Notes: a model not told the origin generated them from the sequence alone. DNA of 58,873 nucleotides from Streptomyces cellostaticus (GCF_023630175.1 NZ_JALLIN010000047.1:1-58873); one strand, 5' to 3'. Positions 1 through 9,346 are shown, counted from the first letter of the stretch. Numbers and translations are program-made.

Positions 1-2273
1 AGGGCGAAGACCGTACGGGCACCGGACTCCTGCGCCGCCGCCCGCTCCTGTGCAGCGGCCAGCGCCCGTCGGCGCCGACCGGTCGGCCGCGCGTCGTCGG
101 CCGCACCGGTCCCGTTCCGCTCGGCGCCGGCCGCGGGCAGCGCGGGCGGCAGGGCGGCCTGCGGTGCGTCCGGGTCACGCCGGGCACGGCGGCCCGTGGG
201 CACGGGCACGCCCTGCGGCGGCACGGCGCCGCCGAGTCCGTTGCCCGCGGCGGCGGTACCCGCCGCATGCTCGGCCGCCGTCATCACGGCACCCTCGCTC
301 ACGCCCTCGCCACCGGCGTCCGGCTCGGCTGCCCGGCCGCGTCGGCGTCCGGTCCCGCCGTCCTGGGCCTCGGCCACGACCGGTGCCGCCGCCTCGACGG
401 CGGCCGCCGCACGCCTGCGGCGCCGCCCCGTCGGCGAGGGCGACTCGGGCCCGCCGTCGGCGGGCTCACCGGACGCACCGGCGGCGTCGCTCTCCAGGAA
501 GGCGTCCGTCGAGGCCCGGCGGGCCCGGCGCCGACCGCCACCGGCGCCCGGTCCGGCGCCTTCCGGCACGGCGGCCTCCCCGGCGTCCGGGACCTGGGGG
601 GCGACCGCCCCAGCCCCGCCGCCGAGCGGCACCTCGAGCACGTACGCGCTGCCGCTCATGCCCGGCACCTCGTGCGTCTGCAGCACTCCGCCGTGCGCCC
701 GGACGATCCCGCGCACGATCGGCTCGTGCACCGGGTCTCCCCCGCCGTACGGCCCGCGCACCTCGATCCGCGCGACCTCGCCGCGCTGGGCGGCCGCGAC
801 CACGACCGTGTTGTCCATGTACCCGCCCGCCGAGACGGGCGCGTTGCCGGTGGCGTCGACACCGGCCACGTCCGCCACCAGATGCGCGAGCGCGGTGGCG
901 AGCCGCTGCGCGTCCACCTCGGCCTCGATGGGCGGCGCGTGCACGGCGAACTGCACCCGGCCGGGCCCGATCAGCTCGACGGCCCCGTCCACACCGGCCG
1001 CGACGACGGCGTCGAGCATCACCTTCGTCCGGGTGATGTCCTCGCTGCCGGCGTCGAGGTGCTGGTAGCCCAGCACGTTGTCGATCAGCGCGGTGATGCG
1101 CGAGTACCCGGCGGACAGGTGGTGCAGCACCTGGTTGGCCTCGGGCCACAGCTGGCCGGCGTCGTCCGCGGCCAGAGCGGCCAGCTCGCGGCGCAGTTCG
1201 TCCAGCGGGCCGCGCAGCGACCGGCCCAGCAGCGTGAGGAGTTGCTCGTGCCGCCCGGCGAGCGCCTCGTAGCGGTCCTTCTCCCGCTCGCCGAGGGCGG
1301 CGTACCGCTCCTCGCCGGCCGCCAGTTCCTCCTCGTGCTGCTCGCGCAGCTTCTCGAGCTCGGCGACGTGCGCCTGACGCAGCGCGGTCAGGTCGGAGGC
1401 GTGCTCCTCGGAGAGCCGCTCCAACTCGTCGGCGTGCGCCTTCTCCAGGGCGGACTTCTCGTCGGCGAGATCGTCGTACGGGCGGCGGTCGGTGAAGGTC
1501 ATCACGGCGCCGACGAGCTGGTCGCCGTCGCGCACGGGCGCGGTGGTCAGATCGACCGCGACCCGGTCCCCGCCCTTGGACCACAGCACCTGCCCGCGCA
1601 CCCGGTGCTTGCGTCCGGAGCGCAGGGTGTCGGCGAGCGGGGACTCCCCGTACGGGAAGGGCGAGCCGTCGGCGCGGGAGTGCAGCACGAGGGTGTGCAG
1701 CTCCTTGCCGCCCAGCTCACCGGCCCGGTACCCCAGTATCTGGGCGGCGGCCGGATTGACCAGCACGATCCGCCCGTCGGTGTCGGTACCGACGACGCCC
1801 TCCGAAGCCGCCCGCAGGATCATCTCGGTCTGCCGCTGGGAACGGGCCAGCTCGGCCTCGGTGTCCACGGTTCCCGACAGGTCCCGCACCACGAGCATCA
1901 GCAGCTCGTCACCGGTGTAGCCGTAACCGTCGTACGCCTGCTGCCCGTTCTCCAGATTCGCGCTCGTGACCTCGACCGGGAACTCGGTCCCGTCGGTCCG
2001 CCGCGCGATCATGCGGGTCGGCTTGGTCCGTCCGCGCGGATCCATGTGATCGGGGCGCCGCATGGAGCCGGGGATGAGCCGGGAGTCGAACTGCGGCAGC
2101 AGATCGAGCAGACCGCGCCCGACGAGCGCGGTGCCCGGCGTCTCGAAGGCCTCCAGGGCGATGGTGTTGGCGTTGACGACGGTTCCGTTGGCGTTGACCA
2201 GGACCAACGCATCGGGCAGCGCGTCGAGTATGGCTGCGAGGCGAGCAGCGCCTCGGGATGGCCTGCTGCTCAC
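1..2273 (-). CDS. PAS-domain sensor protein with degenerate histidine-kinase core (partial, runs off left edge)
   Basis: The gene starts at GTG 2273, preceded by a strong AAGGAGG ribosome-binding site, and stays open for 757 codons to the window edge, so its C-terminus is missing. Reading in order: a PAS domain (about residues 10-130, with VLVNANGTVVNAN), a second PAS domain (about 145-255, with GTDTDGRIVLVNPAAAQILGY), a charged coiled coil (about 260-345), a dimerisation/ATPase-like region (about 345-520), then a long Arg/Ala/Pro-rich tail with recurrent TGRRRR-type motifs. In the HisKA position I read LLGRSLRGPLDEL, where a canonical kinase has S-H-E-L-R-T-P-L, so the phospho-acceptor His is absent, and no clear ATP-binding N-box is visible. 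It may be a catalytically dead signalling scaffold rather than a kinase. No transmembrane segment is seen, so it is probably cytosolic. Confidence 0.75.
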   Translation of the reverse strand, partial: MSSRPSRGAARLAAILDALPDALVLVNANGTVVNANTIALEAFETPGTALVGRGLLDLLPQFDSRLIPGSMRRPDHMDPRGRTKPTRMIARRTDGTEFPVEVTSANLENGQQAYDGYGYTGDELLMLVVRDLSGTVDTEAELARSQRQTEMILRAASEGVVGTDTDGRIVLVNPAAAQILGYRAGELGGKELHTLVLHSRADGSPFPYGESPLADTLRSGRKHRVRGQVLWSKGGDRVAVDLTTAPVRDGDQLVGAVMTFTDRRPYDDLADEKSALEKAHADELERLSEEHASDLTALRQAHVAELEKLREQHEEELAAGEERYAALGEREKDRYEALAGRHEQLLTLLGRSLRGPLDELRRELAALAADDAGQLWPEANQVLHHLSAGYSRITALIDNVLGYQHLDAGSEDITRTKVMLDAVVAAGVDGAVELIGPGRVQFAVHAPPIEAEVDAQRLATALAHLVADVAGVDATGNAPVSAGGYMDNTVVVAAAQRGEVARIEVRGPYGGGDPVHEPIVRGIVRAHGGVLQTHEVPGMSGSAYVLEVPLGGGAGAVAPQVPDAGEAAVPEGAGPGAGGGRRRARRASTDAFLESDAAGASGEPADGGPESPSPTGRRRRRAAAAVEAAAPVVAEAQDGGTGRRRGRAAEPDAGGEGVSEGAVMTAAEHAAGTAAAGNGLGGAVPPQGVPVPTGRRARRDPDAPQAALPPALPAAGAERNGTGAADDARPTGRRRRALAAAQERAAAQESGARTVFA

Positions 2274-2547
2274 GAGACGCTTCCTCCTTGTTACCGCACC
2301 TTGCCTACCCCCCGGGCCATCTTGCCAACCGGCCCGCAGGGTGTCACGCGAGGGAGTCTAAGGGCACGGGTTGCGCTCGCGACGCCGGATGAGAGGGAGG
2401 TCGCACGACGAAGTGACGGCGAACATGTGACCGCATGCGTCCGTCGTAGGGCCGGCCGCGTCCCGCACCCGTTTCGGCCCTCGTCCCGGCTCCGCGAGAC
2501 CTTCGCGGGACCTTTACGCGAGCGGCGGCGCCGGGCGGGCGACGGCG

Positions 2548-3111
2548 CTACGCGAGCGACGGTCGAGCCGGGACAGCCGCCGCGGGCGAACCGAGCCTCG
2601 GCAGCAGCGGCACCATCCGGTCCCACCGGGCGATCTCGCATCCGTTGCCCCGGTCGTACACGGCGTCGACCGGTCGTCCGGCCCAGGTCCCGGTGACCCG
2701 GGCGGTGGCCGGGCCGCCGTAGATCATGGTGCAGATGCTGTCGGGGGCGACCGGGGCGAAGGTGTCCCGACCCCACTGCGTGTTCGCGTCGAGCGTCCGG
2801 CAGGCTCCCGCCGCGTCCGGGTGGTTCCCGGCCGTGGGATGGCAGGACACCTCGTACGTACCGTCCAGCCCGCGGCCCGCGTGCCGTACGACGACGATGA
2901 GGTGATCACCGGTCTCGTCCCCGGGACGCGCCGGCGGGGGCATGAGGTCCGCGCCGGGCGGAGCGGGCGCGTGGTGCGCGGCGGGGACGGCCGGTGCCGC
3001 GGGGGCTGCCGTGGCCGGTGTGGCGGCGAGGGCGGACAGGGACGGGATCGAGAGGGCGGCGAGTGCCGACACCAGGACGCCCCGCGGGACGACCGACATG
3101 ACAGAGACCAT
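2548..3111 (-). CDS. Secreted subtilisin-inhibitor-like (SSI family) protease inhibitor
   Basis: The N-terminus is a signal peptide (VLVSALAALSIPSLSALA) followed by an Ala/Pro-rich linker. The mature domain matches the Streptomyces subtilisin inhibitor fold: one cysteine pair around SCHPTAGNHPDAAGAC and a second pair formed by SICTMIYGGP and RGNGCEIARW. By alignment with SSI (CPMVY) the reactive bond would be Met-Ile in CTMIY, which suits subtilisin- or chymotrypsin-like targets. Such inhibitors are exported and restrain extracellular proteases. The start is uncertain: ATG 3111 has AGGG just upstream, GTG 3129 and ATG 3099 are alternatives. It reads toward the PAS-sensor gene but is separated by about 270 bp, so it is probably transcribed alone. 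Confidence 0.85.
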   Translation of the reverse strand: MVSVMSVVPRGVLVSALAALSIPSLSALAATPATAAPAAPAVPAAHHAPAPPGADLMPPPARPGDETGDHLIVVVRHAGRGLDGTYEVSCHPTAGNHPDAAGACRTLDANTQWGRDTFAPVAPDSICTMIYGGPATARVTGTWAGRPVDAVYDRGNGCEIARWDRMVPLLPRLGSPAAAVPARPSLA

Positions 3112-3296
3112 GCCCTGATCAACGCGCACGGCCGCCGGACGTTGCGGTGCCGCACCGCCGGGCGCCGCACCGCCGGTCGAAGCCCTTTGCCCTGCGGCCC
3201 CGGTGCCTAGTACCGTGGAGGTCGATTGGTGACAGCACGCTCGACTGTGTCATCATCTGCACGCACCAGTCGCGCGCTCGCGTGAGTGGTTGTGCT

Positions 3297-3387
3297 GGAG
3301 GCGTCGCCTAGTCCGGTCTATGGCGCCGCACTGCTAATGCGGTTTGGGTCTTAAAGCCCATCGAGGGTTCAAATCCCTCCGCCTCCG
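3297..3387 (+). tRNA. tRNA-Ser (anticodon GCT)
   Basis: A complete cloverleaf can be drawn: acceptor GGAGGCG pairing with CGCCTCC, discriminator G, anticodon stem CCGCA/TGCGG enclosing CTGCTAA (anticodon GCT), a class II long variable arm, and T-arm GAGGG-TTCAAAT-CCCTC. CCA is not encoded. Confidence 0.95.
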
Positions 3388-3396
3388 CGCTCATCC

Positions 3397-3426
3397 CGAA
3401 GCCCCGGTCCCAGGACCGGGGCTTCG
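3397..3426 (+). terminator. Hairpin terminator after tRNA-Ser(GCT)
   Basis: Near-perfect inverted repeat CGAAGCCCCGGTCC / GGACCGGGGCTTCG ten bases after the tRNA end. There is no U-tract, as is common in Streptomyces. Confidence 0.7.
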
Positions 3427-3582
3427 GCGTTGTCGGCTCCACCCGCCCCGATTCGCGTTTCCGCAGGTCACAAGGGGTATGCGAATCGGATTTCACATGA
3501 CGGCGGCAGTCATGTAATGTTCTTCCTGTCGCCGCGAGCGGGCCGGAAGGGCCGGGAGCGGAGGACGAAAACAAAAGAACAA

Positions 3583-3655
3583 GCACTCGTAGCTTAACGG
3601 ATAGAGCATCTGACTACGGATCAGAAGGTTGCAGGTTCGAATCCTGCCGAGTGCA
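3583..3655 (+). tRNA. tRNA-Arg (anticodon ACG)
   Basis: Acceptor GCACTCG/CGAGTGC with discriminator A, anticodon stem TCTGA/TCAGA enclosing CTACGGA (anticodon ACG), and T-arm GCAGG-TTCGAAT-CCTGC. Its 3' end is followed by a terminator hairpin and then by an integrase remnant, so this tRNA was probably an integration target in the past. Confidence 0.95.
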
Positions 3656-3663
3656 CACAGGTT

Positions 3664-3691
3664 GAAGGCCCCGGAGAGATCCGGGGCCTTC
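3664..3691 (+). terminator. Hairpin terminator after tRNA-Arg(ACG)
   Basis: Inverted repeat GAAGGCCCCGG / CCGGGGCCTTC with a 6-nt loop, starting nine bases past the tRNA 3' end. Confidence 0.7.
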
Positions 3692-3732
3692 TGCGTTTCG
3701 GGGTCGTACAGCAGCGGAGTACAGCAACGGCG

Positions 3733-4119
3733 TCAGCCGGCGCCGCCCATGGCATCGGAGAGCTTGCCGAGCGCGGCCCGCACCTCTTCCTCGCTGGCTT
3801 CGGCGTAGACCTCCATCGTCATGGCGATCCGCGAGTGCCGCAGGATCCGCTGTGCGGCTCTCGGGTGCACCTTGAGCTCCATCGGGAGCGAGCCGCGGGT
3901 GTGCCGGGTGTGCCGGAGCGTGATCACCCGGAGCCGGGCGCGCCGGGCCCGCAGGGCGAACATCCGGGTGAGGTTCCCCGGCCCGATCGGCGTCCCGTAC
4001 TTCGTCGATCCGCCGCAGGGTGCGGCGGTACGGCACTGCTGATGGCGCGGAGGCGCACGGCCGACCGCGCTCGACCGCGTCGTCGGGACTTCGCCGGCCT
4101 GGTCGTGCCCGCAACCCAC
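3733..4119 (-). pseudogene. Decayed tyrosine-integrase remnant (C-terminal part)
   Basis: The last 80 or so codons (about 3733-3980) resemble the catalytic end of actinobacterial tyrosine integrases: RVITLRHTRHTRGSL aligns with the usual H-D-T-R-H-T box, then HPRAAQRILRHSRIAMTM and the nucleophile Tyr in MEVYAEAS. The first His of that box reads as Arg, and sequence upstream of about 3980 no longer looks like an integrase, so the gene is broken at its 5' side. It lies 77 bp from the tRNA-Arg 3' end and points toward it, the usual arrangement of an integrase next to its attachment site. I infer a lost integrative element. Confidence 0.75.
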
Positions 4120-4324
4120 GGGTCCGGATGGCGCGGAGAGCCCCGCGGGCGGCGGGACGCGGGCGGAGGCGTCCGAACGCGGTGGCCGTGGTGCCGGCGA
4201 GGCGGGGGCCGGAGCGACGGTGGCGTCCGGCGCCGGGTGAACCGGCCGTCGGCACGGGGTCGGCGGCGTCCGGCGTGCCGTGCTCCCAGGGCACTGTCAG
4301 CGGTCCCCTCTACCCTCACCGGTG

Positions 4325-5206
4325 ATGGGACGCGTGTGGAAGTGTTCGGGGCTGCGGTGGGCGGCGGACGGGCCCGTGCTGGTGTGGGACGGGGGGCGGC
4401 GCAGTGCGCTGTCCTGGGGGAAGAGGGTGGCCTTCGCGGTGCCGGAGGGGGCCGTGCGGCGGTGTGTGGGGGCCCGGGGGAACCCGTGTCCGGTGGCGGC
4501 CGGGGTGCCGGGGCGGAGCAAGGGGGCCCGGTGCGAGGAGTGCGCGCGGCTGGACCGGGCGCACTCGGTGGCCGCCGACACCCTCGCCGACGATCCGCGC
4601 CCCTACCGGGTGTACCTGGCCTGGTTCGGGCCCGGCATGGTCAAGGTCGGGATCACCGCCGTCGAGCGCGGTCCGGCGCGGCTGCTGGAACAGGGAGCCG
4701 TCTGTTTCAGCTGGCTGGGTACCGGTCCGCTGATGGCCGCCCGGCGGACGGAGGAACTGCTGCGGGCGGCGCTGCGGGTGCCGGACCGGATCCCGTACGC
4801 CGACAAGCGGTCCGTGCGGGCCGCGCTGCCCGGCACCGCGGCCGAACGGGCCTTTGAGGTCGAGGAGTTGCATGCCCGGGCCGGCGCGCTCGGCGAGTGG
4901 CCGGAGTCGCTGGGCCGGGAGCCCTGCCGGGTGGTGGACCACATGGAGCGGTTCGGGCTTCTCGCCCCGGCGGCAGCGGCCGCCGGGGCGGACGTGGTGG
5001 AGCTGGTGCCGGGCGGAGCCGTGAGCGGTGAGCTGGTCGCGGCGGCCGGGCCCGATCTGCATCTGGCGGTCGGCGGCCGACTCGGGGCCGTCGTCCTCGA
5101 CACGCGGCTGATGACCGGGTGGGAGGTGGCGCCCCGGTCCTCGGGAACCGGGGAAATCCGCCTGCCCACAAGGGCGTTCGACACCAAACCCGAAGGGCTG
5201 TTCTGA
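4325..5206 (+). CDS. DUF2797 family protein
   Basis: The 293-residue product matches actinobacterial DUF2797 proteins: Cys-rich N-terminus (C47, C55, then CEEC at 70-73, a possible zinc site), then YLAWFGPGMVKVGIT and ARLLEQGAVCFSWLGTGPLMAARRTEE. The VYLxxxG...VKVGIT pattern is reminiscent of GIY-YIG-type folds, but that is only my inference and the function is unknown. ATG 4325 overlaps an alternative GTG at 4322; no strong ribosome-binding site precedes either. It stands about 120 bp upstream of the response-regulator gene on the same strand and may be independent of it. Confidence 0.8.
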   Translation: MGRVWKCSGLRWAADGPVLVWDGGRRSALSWGKRVAFAVPEGAVRRCVGARGNPCPVAAGVPGRSKGARCEECARLDRAHSVAADTLADDPRPYRVYLAWFGPGMVKVGITAVERGPARLLEQGAVCFSWLGTGPLMAARRTEELLRAALRVPDRIPYADKRSVRAALPGTAAERAFEVEELHARAGALGEWPESLGREPCRVVDHMERFGLLAPAAAAAGADVVELVPGGAVSGELVAAAGPDLHLAVGGRLGAVVLDTRLMTGWEVAPRSSGTGEIRLPTRAFDTKPEGLF

Positions 5207-5325
5207 CACGGCGGCCGGGGCGGGGGCGGTTCCCAGGTGCCGCCTGAGAGCCGCCTGTGTGTTTCTCAGGTAAATCACAGACTGGGAAAAGCGTCTTCTC
5301 AGAGGACCCCGAAAGGGTGTCCGCC

Positions 5326-6066
5326 ATGACCACGACCTCGCCCCAGGGGCGCACCGAACTGCTGAGGCCGGACGGGAGCCCCGTCCGCGTGCTTGTGGTG
5401 GACGACGAGCTGTCGATCACCGAACTGCTGAGCATGGCCCTTCGCTACGAGGGCTGGCAGATCAGGAGCGCGGGCGACGGGCAGGGCGCCGTCCGGACGG
5501 CCCGCGAGTTCCGTCCCGACGCCGTCGTCCTGGACATGATGCTGCCGGACATGGACGGCCTGACCGTCCTCCAGCGGCTGCGGCGCGAACTGCCCGACGT
5601 GTCCGTGCTCTTCCTGACCGCCAGGGACGCGGTCGAGGACCGGATCGCCGGGCTCACCGCGGGCGGCGACGACTACGTCACCAAGCCGTTCAGCCTGGAG
5701 GAGGTGGTGGCCCGGCTGCGCGGGCTGATCCGGCGCTCCGGAGCCGCCGACCGGAGGTCCGACTCCATGCTCGTCGTCGGTGACCTGACCCTGGACGAGG
5801 ACAGCCACGAGGTGTCGCGGGGCGGGGACAACATCCACCTGACCGCGACCGAGTTCGAACTGCTGCGCTTCCTCATGCGCAATCCGCGGCGCGTCCTCAG
5901 CAAGGCGCAGATCCTGGACCGCGTGTGGTCGTACGACTTCGGCGGGCAGGCGAACGTCGTCGAACTGTACATCTCCTATCTGCGCAGGAAGATCGACGCC
6001 GGCCGGGAACCGATGATCCACACCCGGCGCGGGGCCGGCTACCTGATCAAGCCCGCCGTGTCATGA
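5326..6066 (+). CDS. OmpR-family response regulator
   Basis: This 246-residue protein has an N-terminal receiver domain (acidic pair D26-D27, phospho-acceptor D70 in VVLDMMLPDMDG, conserved Lys in YVTKPF) and a C-terminal OmpR/PhoB winged helix (LTATEFELLRFLMRNPRRVLSK). ATG 5326 follows a GAAAGGG ribosome-binding site. The stop overlaps the start of the next gene (ATGA), so it is translationally coupled to the sensor kinase, its evident partner. Two TTCTCAG motifs at 5263 and 5296, 33 bp apart, lie upstream and could be its own binding site (inference). Confidence 0.93.
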   Translation: MTTTSPQGRTELLRPDGSPVRVLVVDDELSITELLSMALRYEGWQIRSAGDGQGAVRTAREFRPDAVVLDMMLPDMDGLTVLQRLRRELPDVSVLFLTARDAVEDRIAGLTAGGDDYVTKPFSLEEVVARLRGLIRRSGAADRRSDSMLVVGDLTLDEDSHEVSRGGDNIHLTATEFELLRFLMRNPRRVLSKAQILDRVWSYDFGGQANVVELYISYLRRKIDAGREPMIHTRRGAGYLIKPAVS

Positions 6067-7682
6067 GCGGACGACGACGGCCGCGTCCGCGGAAACGGGC
6101 GGGGCAGCCGCGCACCCTGCGGACCCGGCTCGTCGTCGCGTCGGTGGTGCTGATCGCCGTGGTGTGCTCGGTGATCGGCACCGTCACCACGCTGGCGCTG
6201 CGCTCGCACCTGTACGACCAGCTCAACGGCCAGCTCCACGAGGTCGCCGCGCGCGCGTCCGGCTCCTTCGGCCCGCCGGGCGAGAAGGCCAGGGGCGCCC
6301 TGGCGCCGGGCGGGCGCAAGCCCAGGGCCCATCCCCCGGTCCTCACCGACTTCGTCACCAATGGCCCGCAGGCGCAGGGCAACATCGCCGCCGCCGTGGT
6401 GAACGGTGTGATCACGGATGCCGCGCGCGGCTGGCAGTCACCCAGTGACTTCGAGATGAAGCCGAAGTCACTGACCAAGGCGCAGACCGCCGCTCTCCAG
6501 ACCGTTCCGCGCGAGGACGGGGAACAGCACACCGCCAGTCTCCCCGGCCTGGGGGAGTACCGGGTCGAGTACCGCACCGGTGACAACGGCGCCTACTACG
6601 TCGCCGTACCGACGGCCTCGGTCGACAACACGATCGACACGCTGATCCTCGTCGAGGTCAGCGTCACCGCGGCCGGTCTCGTGGCCGCCGTCATCGCCGG
6701 CTACGCGCTCGTCGGCGTCGCCACCCGCCCCCTGCGCAGGGTCGCCGCCACCGCCACCCGGGTCTCCGAACTGCGCCTGCACACCGGCGAGGTGAACCTG
6801 AGCGAGCGGGTCCCGGAGTCGGAGTGCGACCCGCACACCGAGGTCGGCCAGGTGGGTGCGGCGCTCAACCGACTGCTCGACCACGTGCACGGCGCGCTGC
6901 ACGCCCGGCAGCAGAGCGAGACCCGGGTACGGCAGTTCGTCGCCGACGCCAGCCACGAACTGCGCACGCCGCTCGCCTCCATCCGCGGCTACGCCGAACT
7001 CACTCGGCGCGGACGCGAACAGGTCGGACCCGACACCCGGCACGCCCTCGGCCGCATCGAGTCCGAGGCGGGGCGGATGACCTTCCTCGTCGAGGACCTC
7101 CTCCTGCTCGCCCGGCTCGACGCCGGACGGCCGCTGCAGTTCGAGCAGACCGATCTCGTGCCGCTCGTCGTCGACACCGTCAGCGACGCCCGCGCGGCCG
7201 GCCTGGACCACAACTGGCGACTCGACCTGCCCGACGCACCGGCCCCGGTGTCCGCGGACGCGGCCCGTCTGCAGCAGGTACTGGTCAACCTGCTGGGCAA
7301 CGCCCGCAACCACACACCGCCGGGGACGACCGTGACGGCGCGCGTGCGTCGGCGCGGGGCGTGGATGTGCGTCGACGTCGAGGACGACGGGCCGGGCATC
7401 CCGCCCGCGCTGCTGCCGCACGTCTTCGAGCGGTTCGCCCGCGGGGACTCCGCCCGTTCACGGGCCACCGGGTCCACCGGTCTGGGGCTCGCCATCGTGC
7501 AGGCCGTCGCGGCCGCGCACGGCGGCGCCGTGACCGTGGACAGCGTGCCGGGGCGGACGGTGTTCACCGTGCACCTGCCCGCGTTCGGTCCCACCGAGGT
7601 GCGCCCGGACAGCGGTTCGGACCGGGAACCCCACTCACAGGTACAGCACAGCGCCACCACACGGGTGCGACAGGGCGCCTGA
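6063..7682 (+). CDS. Membrane sensor histidine kinase (HAMP-HisKA-HATPase)
   Basis: The 539-residue protein has a first membrane span at about 21-47, an extracytoplasmic sensor region, a second span at about 195-220, a HAMP linker, HisKA with phospho-acceptor His298 (FVADASHELRTPL), and an HATPase domain with an N-box (LVNLLGNARNHTPP), G1 (DDGPGIPP) and G2 (GLGLAI) motifs. All residues for autophosphorylation are present, unlike the PAS protein at the left edge. It overlaps the response regulator by four bases and is followed 14 bp later by a glycosyltransferase gene, so the signal may concern the cell envelope. Confidence 0.93.
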   Translation: MSGRRRPRPRKRAGQPRTLRTRLVVASVVLIAVVCSVIGTVTTLALRSHLYDQLNGQLHEVAARASGSFGPPGEKARGALAPGGRKPRAHPPVLTDFVTNGPQAQGNIAAAVVNGVITDAARGWQSPSDFEMKPKSLTKAQTAALQTVPREDGEQHTASLPGLGEYRVEYRTGDNGAYYVAVPTASVDNTIDTLILVEVSVTAAGLVAAVIAGYALVGVATRPLRRVAATATRVSELRLHTGEVNLSERVPESECDPHTEVGQVGAALNRLLDHVHGALHARQQSETRVRQFVADASHELRTPLASIRGYAELTRRGREQVGPDTRHALGRIESEAGRMTFLVEDLLLLARLDAGRPLQFEQTDLVPLVVDTVSDARAAGLDHNWRLDLPDAPAPVSADAARLQQVLVNLLGNARNHTPPGTTVTARVRRRGAWMCVDVEDDGPGIPPALLPHVFERFARGDSARSRATGSTGLGLAIVQAVAAAHGGAVTVDSVPGRTVFTVHLPAFGPTEVRPDSGSDREPHSQVQHSATTRVRQGA

Positions 7683-7696
7683 GGAGAGTCGGTGTC

Positions 7697-9346
7697 ATGC
7701 GAACCGACTCTTCTCCCGGCACCCTGCCGGCGCGGGAGCACCTCCCGGCCGGAAACGCCGGTACGCCTGTCCTGGACGTAGTGATCCCCGTCTACAACGA
7801 GGAGAAGGACCTCGAGCCGTGCGTGCGCAGACTGCACGACCACCTCGCGCGCACCTTCCCGTACGCCTTCCGGGTCACCATCGCGGACAACGCCTCCACG
7901 GACGGCACCCCGCGGGTGGCGGCCCGGCTGGCGGACTCGCTCGCCGAGGTCACCGCGTTCCGGCTGGAGCAGAAGGGCCGCGGCCGGGCCCTGCGGGCGG
8001 TGTGGTCCGCGTCCGACGCACCGGTCCTCGCGTACATGGACGTCGATCTGTCCACGGACCTCAACGCCCTGCTGCCGCTGGTGGCACCGCTGATCTCGGG
8101 CCACTCCGACCTGGCGATCGGCTCCCGGCTCGCCCGTAGCTCGCGCGTCGTGCGGGGTCCCAAGCGCGAGTTCATCAGCCGGACCTACAACCTGATCCTG
8201 CGCGGCTCGCTGCAGGCCCGCTTCTCGGACGCGCAGTGCGGCTTCAAGGCCATCCGGCGGGACGTGGCGCAGGTGCTGCTGCCGCTGGTGGAGGACACCG
8301 GCTGGTTCTTCGACACCGAGATGCTGGTGCTCGCCGAGCGGGCCGGACTGCGGATCCACGAGGTGCCGGTCGACTGGGTCGACGACCCCGACTCGACCGT
8401 GCACATCGTGCGGACGGCGACCGACGACCTCAAGGGCGTGTGGCGCGTCGGCCGGGCGCTGGCCACCGGTTCGCTGCCGCTGGACCGGCTCACCCGGCCG
8501 TTCGGGGACGACCCGCGCGACCGCGAGATCCAGGACGTGCCCCGCGGCCTGGCCCGCCAGCTCGTCGGCTTCTGCGTGGTCGGCGGCCTGTCCACGTTGT
8601 TCTACCTGCTTCTGTACAGCGTCTTCCGGCAGTTCTCCGGCTCGCAGATCGCCAACGCGCTCGCGCTGCTGGTCTCGGCGGTGGCCAACACGGCCGCCAA
8701 CCGCCGGCTGACCTTCGGGGTGCGGGGCCGCGGCGGCGCGGTCCGGCACCAGGCGCAGGGCCTGGTCGTCTTCGGTGTCGGACTCGCCCTGACCAGCGGC
8801 TCCCTGGCCGCCCTGAACGCTGCCGACGGCAGCCCGGCGCACTCCACCGAACTGGCGGTGCTCGTCGCCGCCAACCTCGCGGCGACCTTGCTGCGCTTCC
8901 TGCTCTTCCGGGCCTGGGTGTTCCCGGACCGGCCCGAGGACACCCGACCCTCCACCGTGGCAGCCGCGCACACCCCGTCCGCGCACACCCCGTCCGCGCA
9001 CACCTGGTCCGGACATACCCCGTCCGGGCAGGCCCCCGCCGCGACGTCCGCACCGACGTACGCCACCGCACCGTCGTACGCCACCGCACCGTCGTACGCC
9101 ACCACGCCGTCGTACGGCACCACGCCGTCGTACGGCACCGCGTCCGCGCAGGCCTGCGCCACGCCCGCGGCGTACGGGCCGGAGGGGCCGCTCCCGCGCC
9201 GCCCGCTGCCGCCCCCGGCGTACGACCCGCACCAGACCACCGTCCAGGTCCGCGCCGATGAGGCCGCGGACGGCAACCGGAGGGACCGCACCGTGCCGCT
9301 GTGGCCCGTGCGCCCTCACGACACCGACCCGGGGGACACCCGATGA
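7697..9346 (+). CDS. GT2 glycosyltransferase fused to GtrA-like membrane domain
   Basis: The N-terminal part (about 25-240) is a dolichol-phosphate-mannose-synthase-like GT2 domain (VVIPVYNEEKDLEPCVRR, then DNASTDGTPR, MDVDLSTDLNAL and CGFKAIRR). A GtrA-like domain with four membrane helices follows (about 285-415). It probably loads a sugar onto a polyprenyl phosphate and helps flip it for use by the next enzyme. The C-terminal tail is low-complexity, with HTPSA and SYATAP repeats encoded by five 18-bp units at 9058-9147. ATG 7697 follows GAGGAGAG. The stop overlaps the next start as ATGA. Gene order resembles Bacillus ykcC-ykcB-type pairs. Confidence 0.88.
   Translation: MRTDSSPGTLPAREHLPAGNAGTPVLDVVIPVYNEEKDLEPCVRRLHDHLARTFPYAFRVTIADNASTDGTPRVAARLADSLAEVTAFRLEQKGRGRALRAVWSASDAPVLAYMDVDLSTDLNALLPLVAPLISGHSDLAIGSRLARSSRVVRGPKREFISRTYNLILRGSLQARFSDAQCGFKAIRRDVAQVLLPLVEDTGWFFDTEMLVLAERAGLRIHEVPVDWVDDPDSTVHIVRTATDDLKGVWRVGRALATGSLPLDRLTRPFGDDPRDREIQDVPRGLARQLVGFCVVGGLSTLFYLLLYSVFRQFSGSQIANALALLVSAVANTAANRRLTFGVRGRGGAVRHQAQGLVVFGVGLALTSGSLAALNAADGSPAHSTELAVLVAANLAATLLRFLLFRAWVFPDRPEDTRPSTVAAAHTPSAHTPSAHTWSGHTPSGQAPAATSAPTYATAPSYATAPSYATTPSYGTTPSYGTASAQACATPAAYGPEGPLPRRPLPPPAYDPHQTTVQVRADEAADGNRRDRTVPLWPVRPHDTDPGDTR

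Noticed and set aside
267..2696. Open frame of 809 codons on the plus strand
   Set aside because: It is antisense to the PAS sensor gene. Its translation is Arg/Gly/Val-rich with no domain, a common GC-driven shadow.
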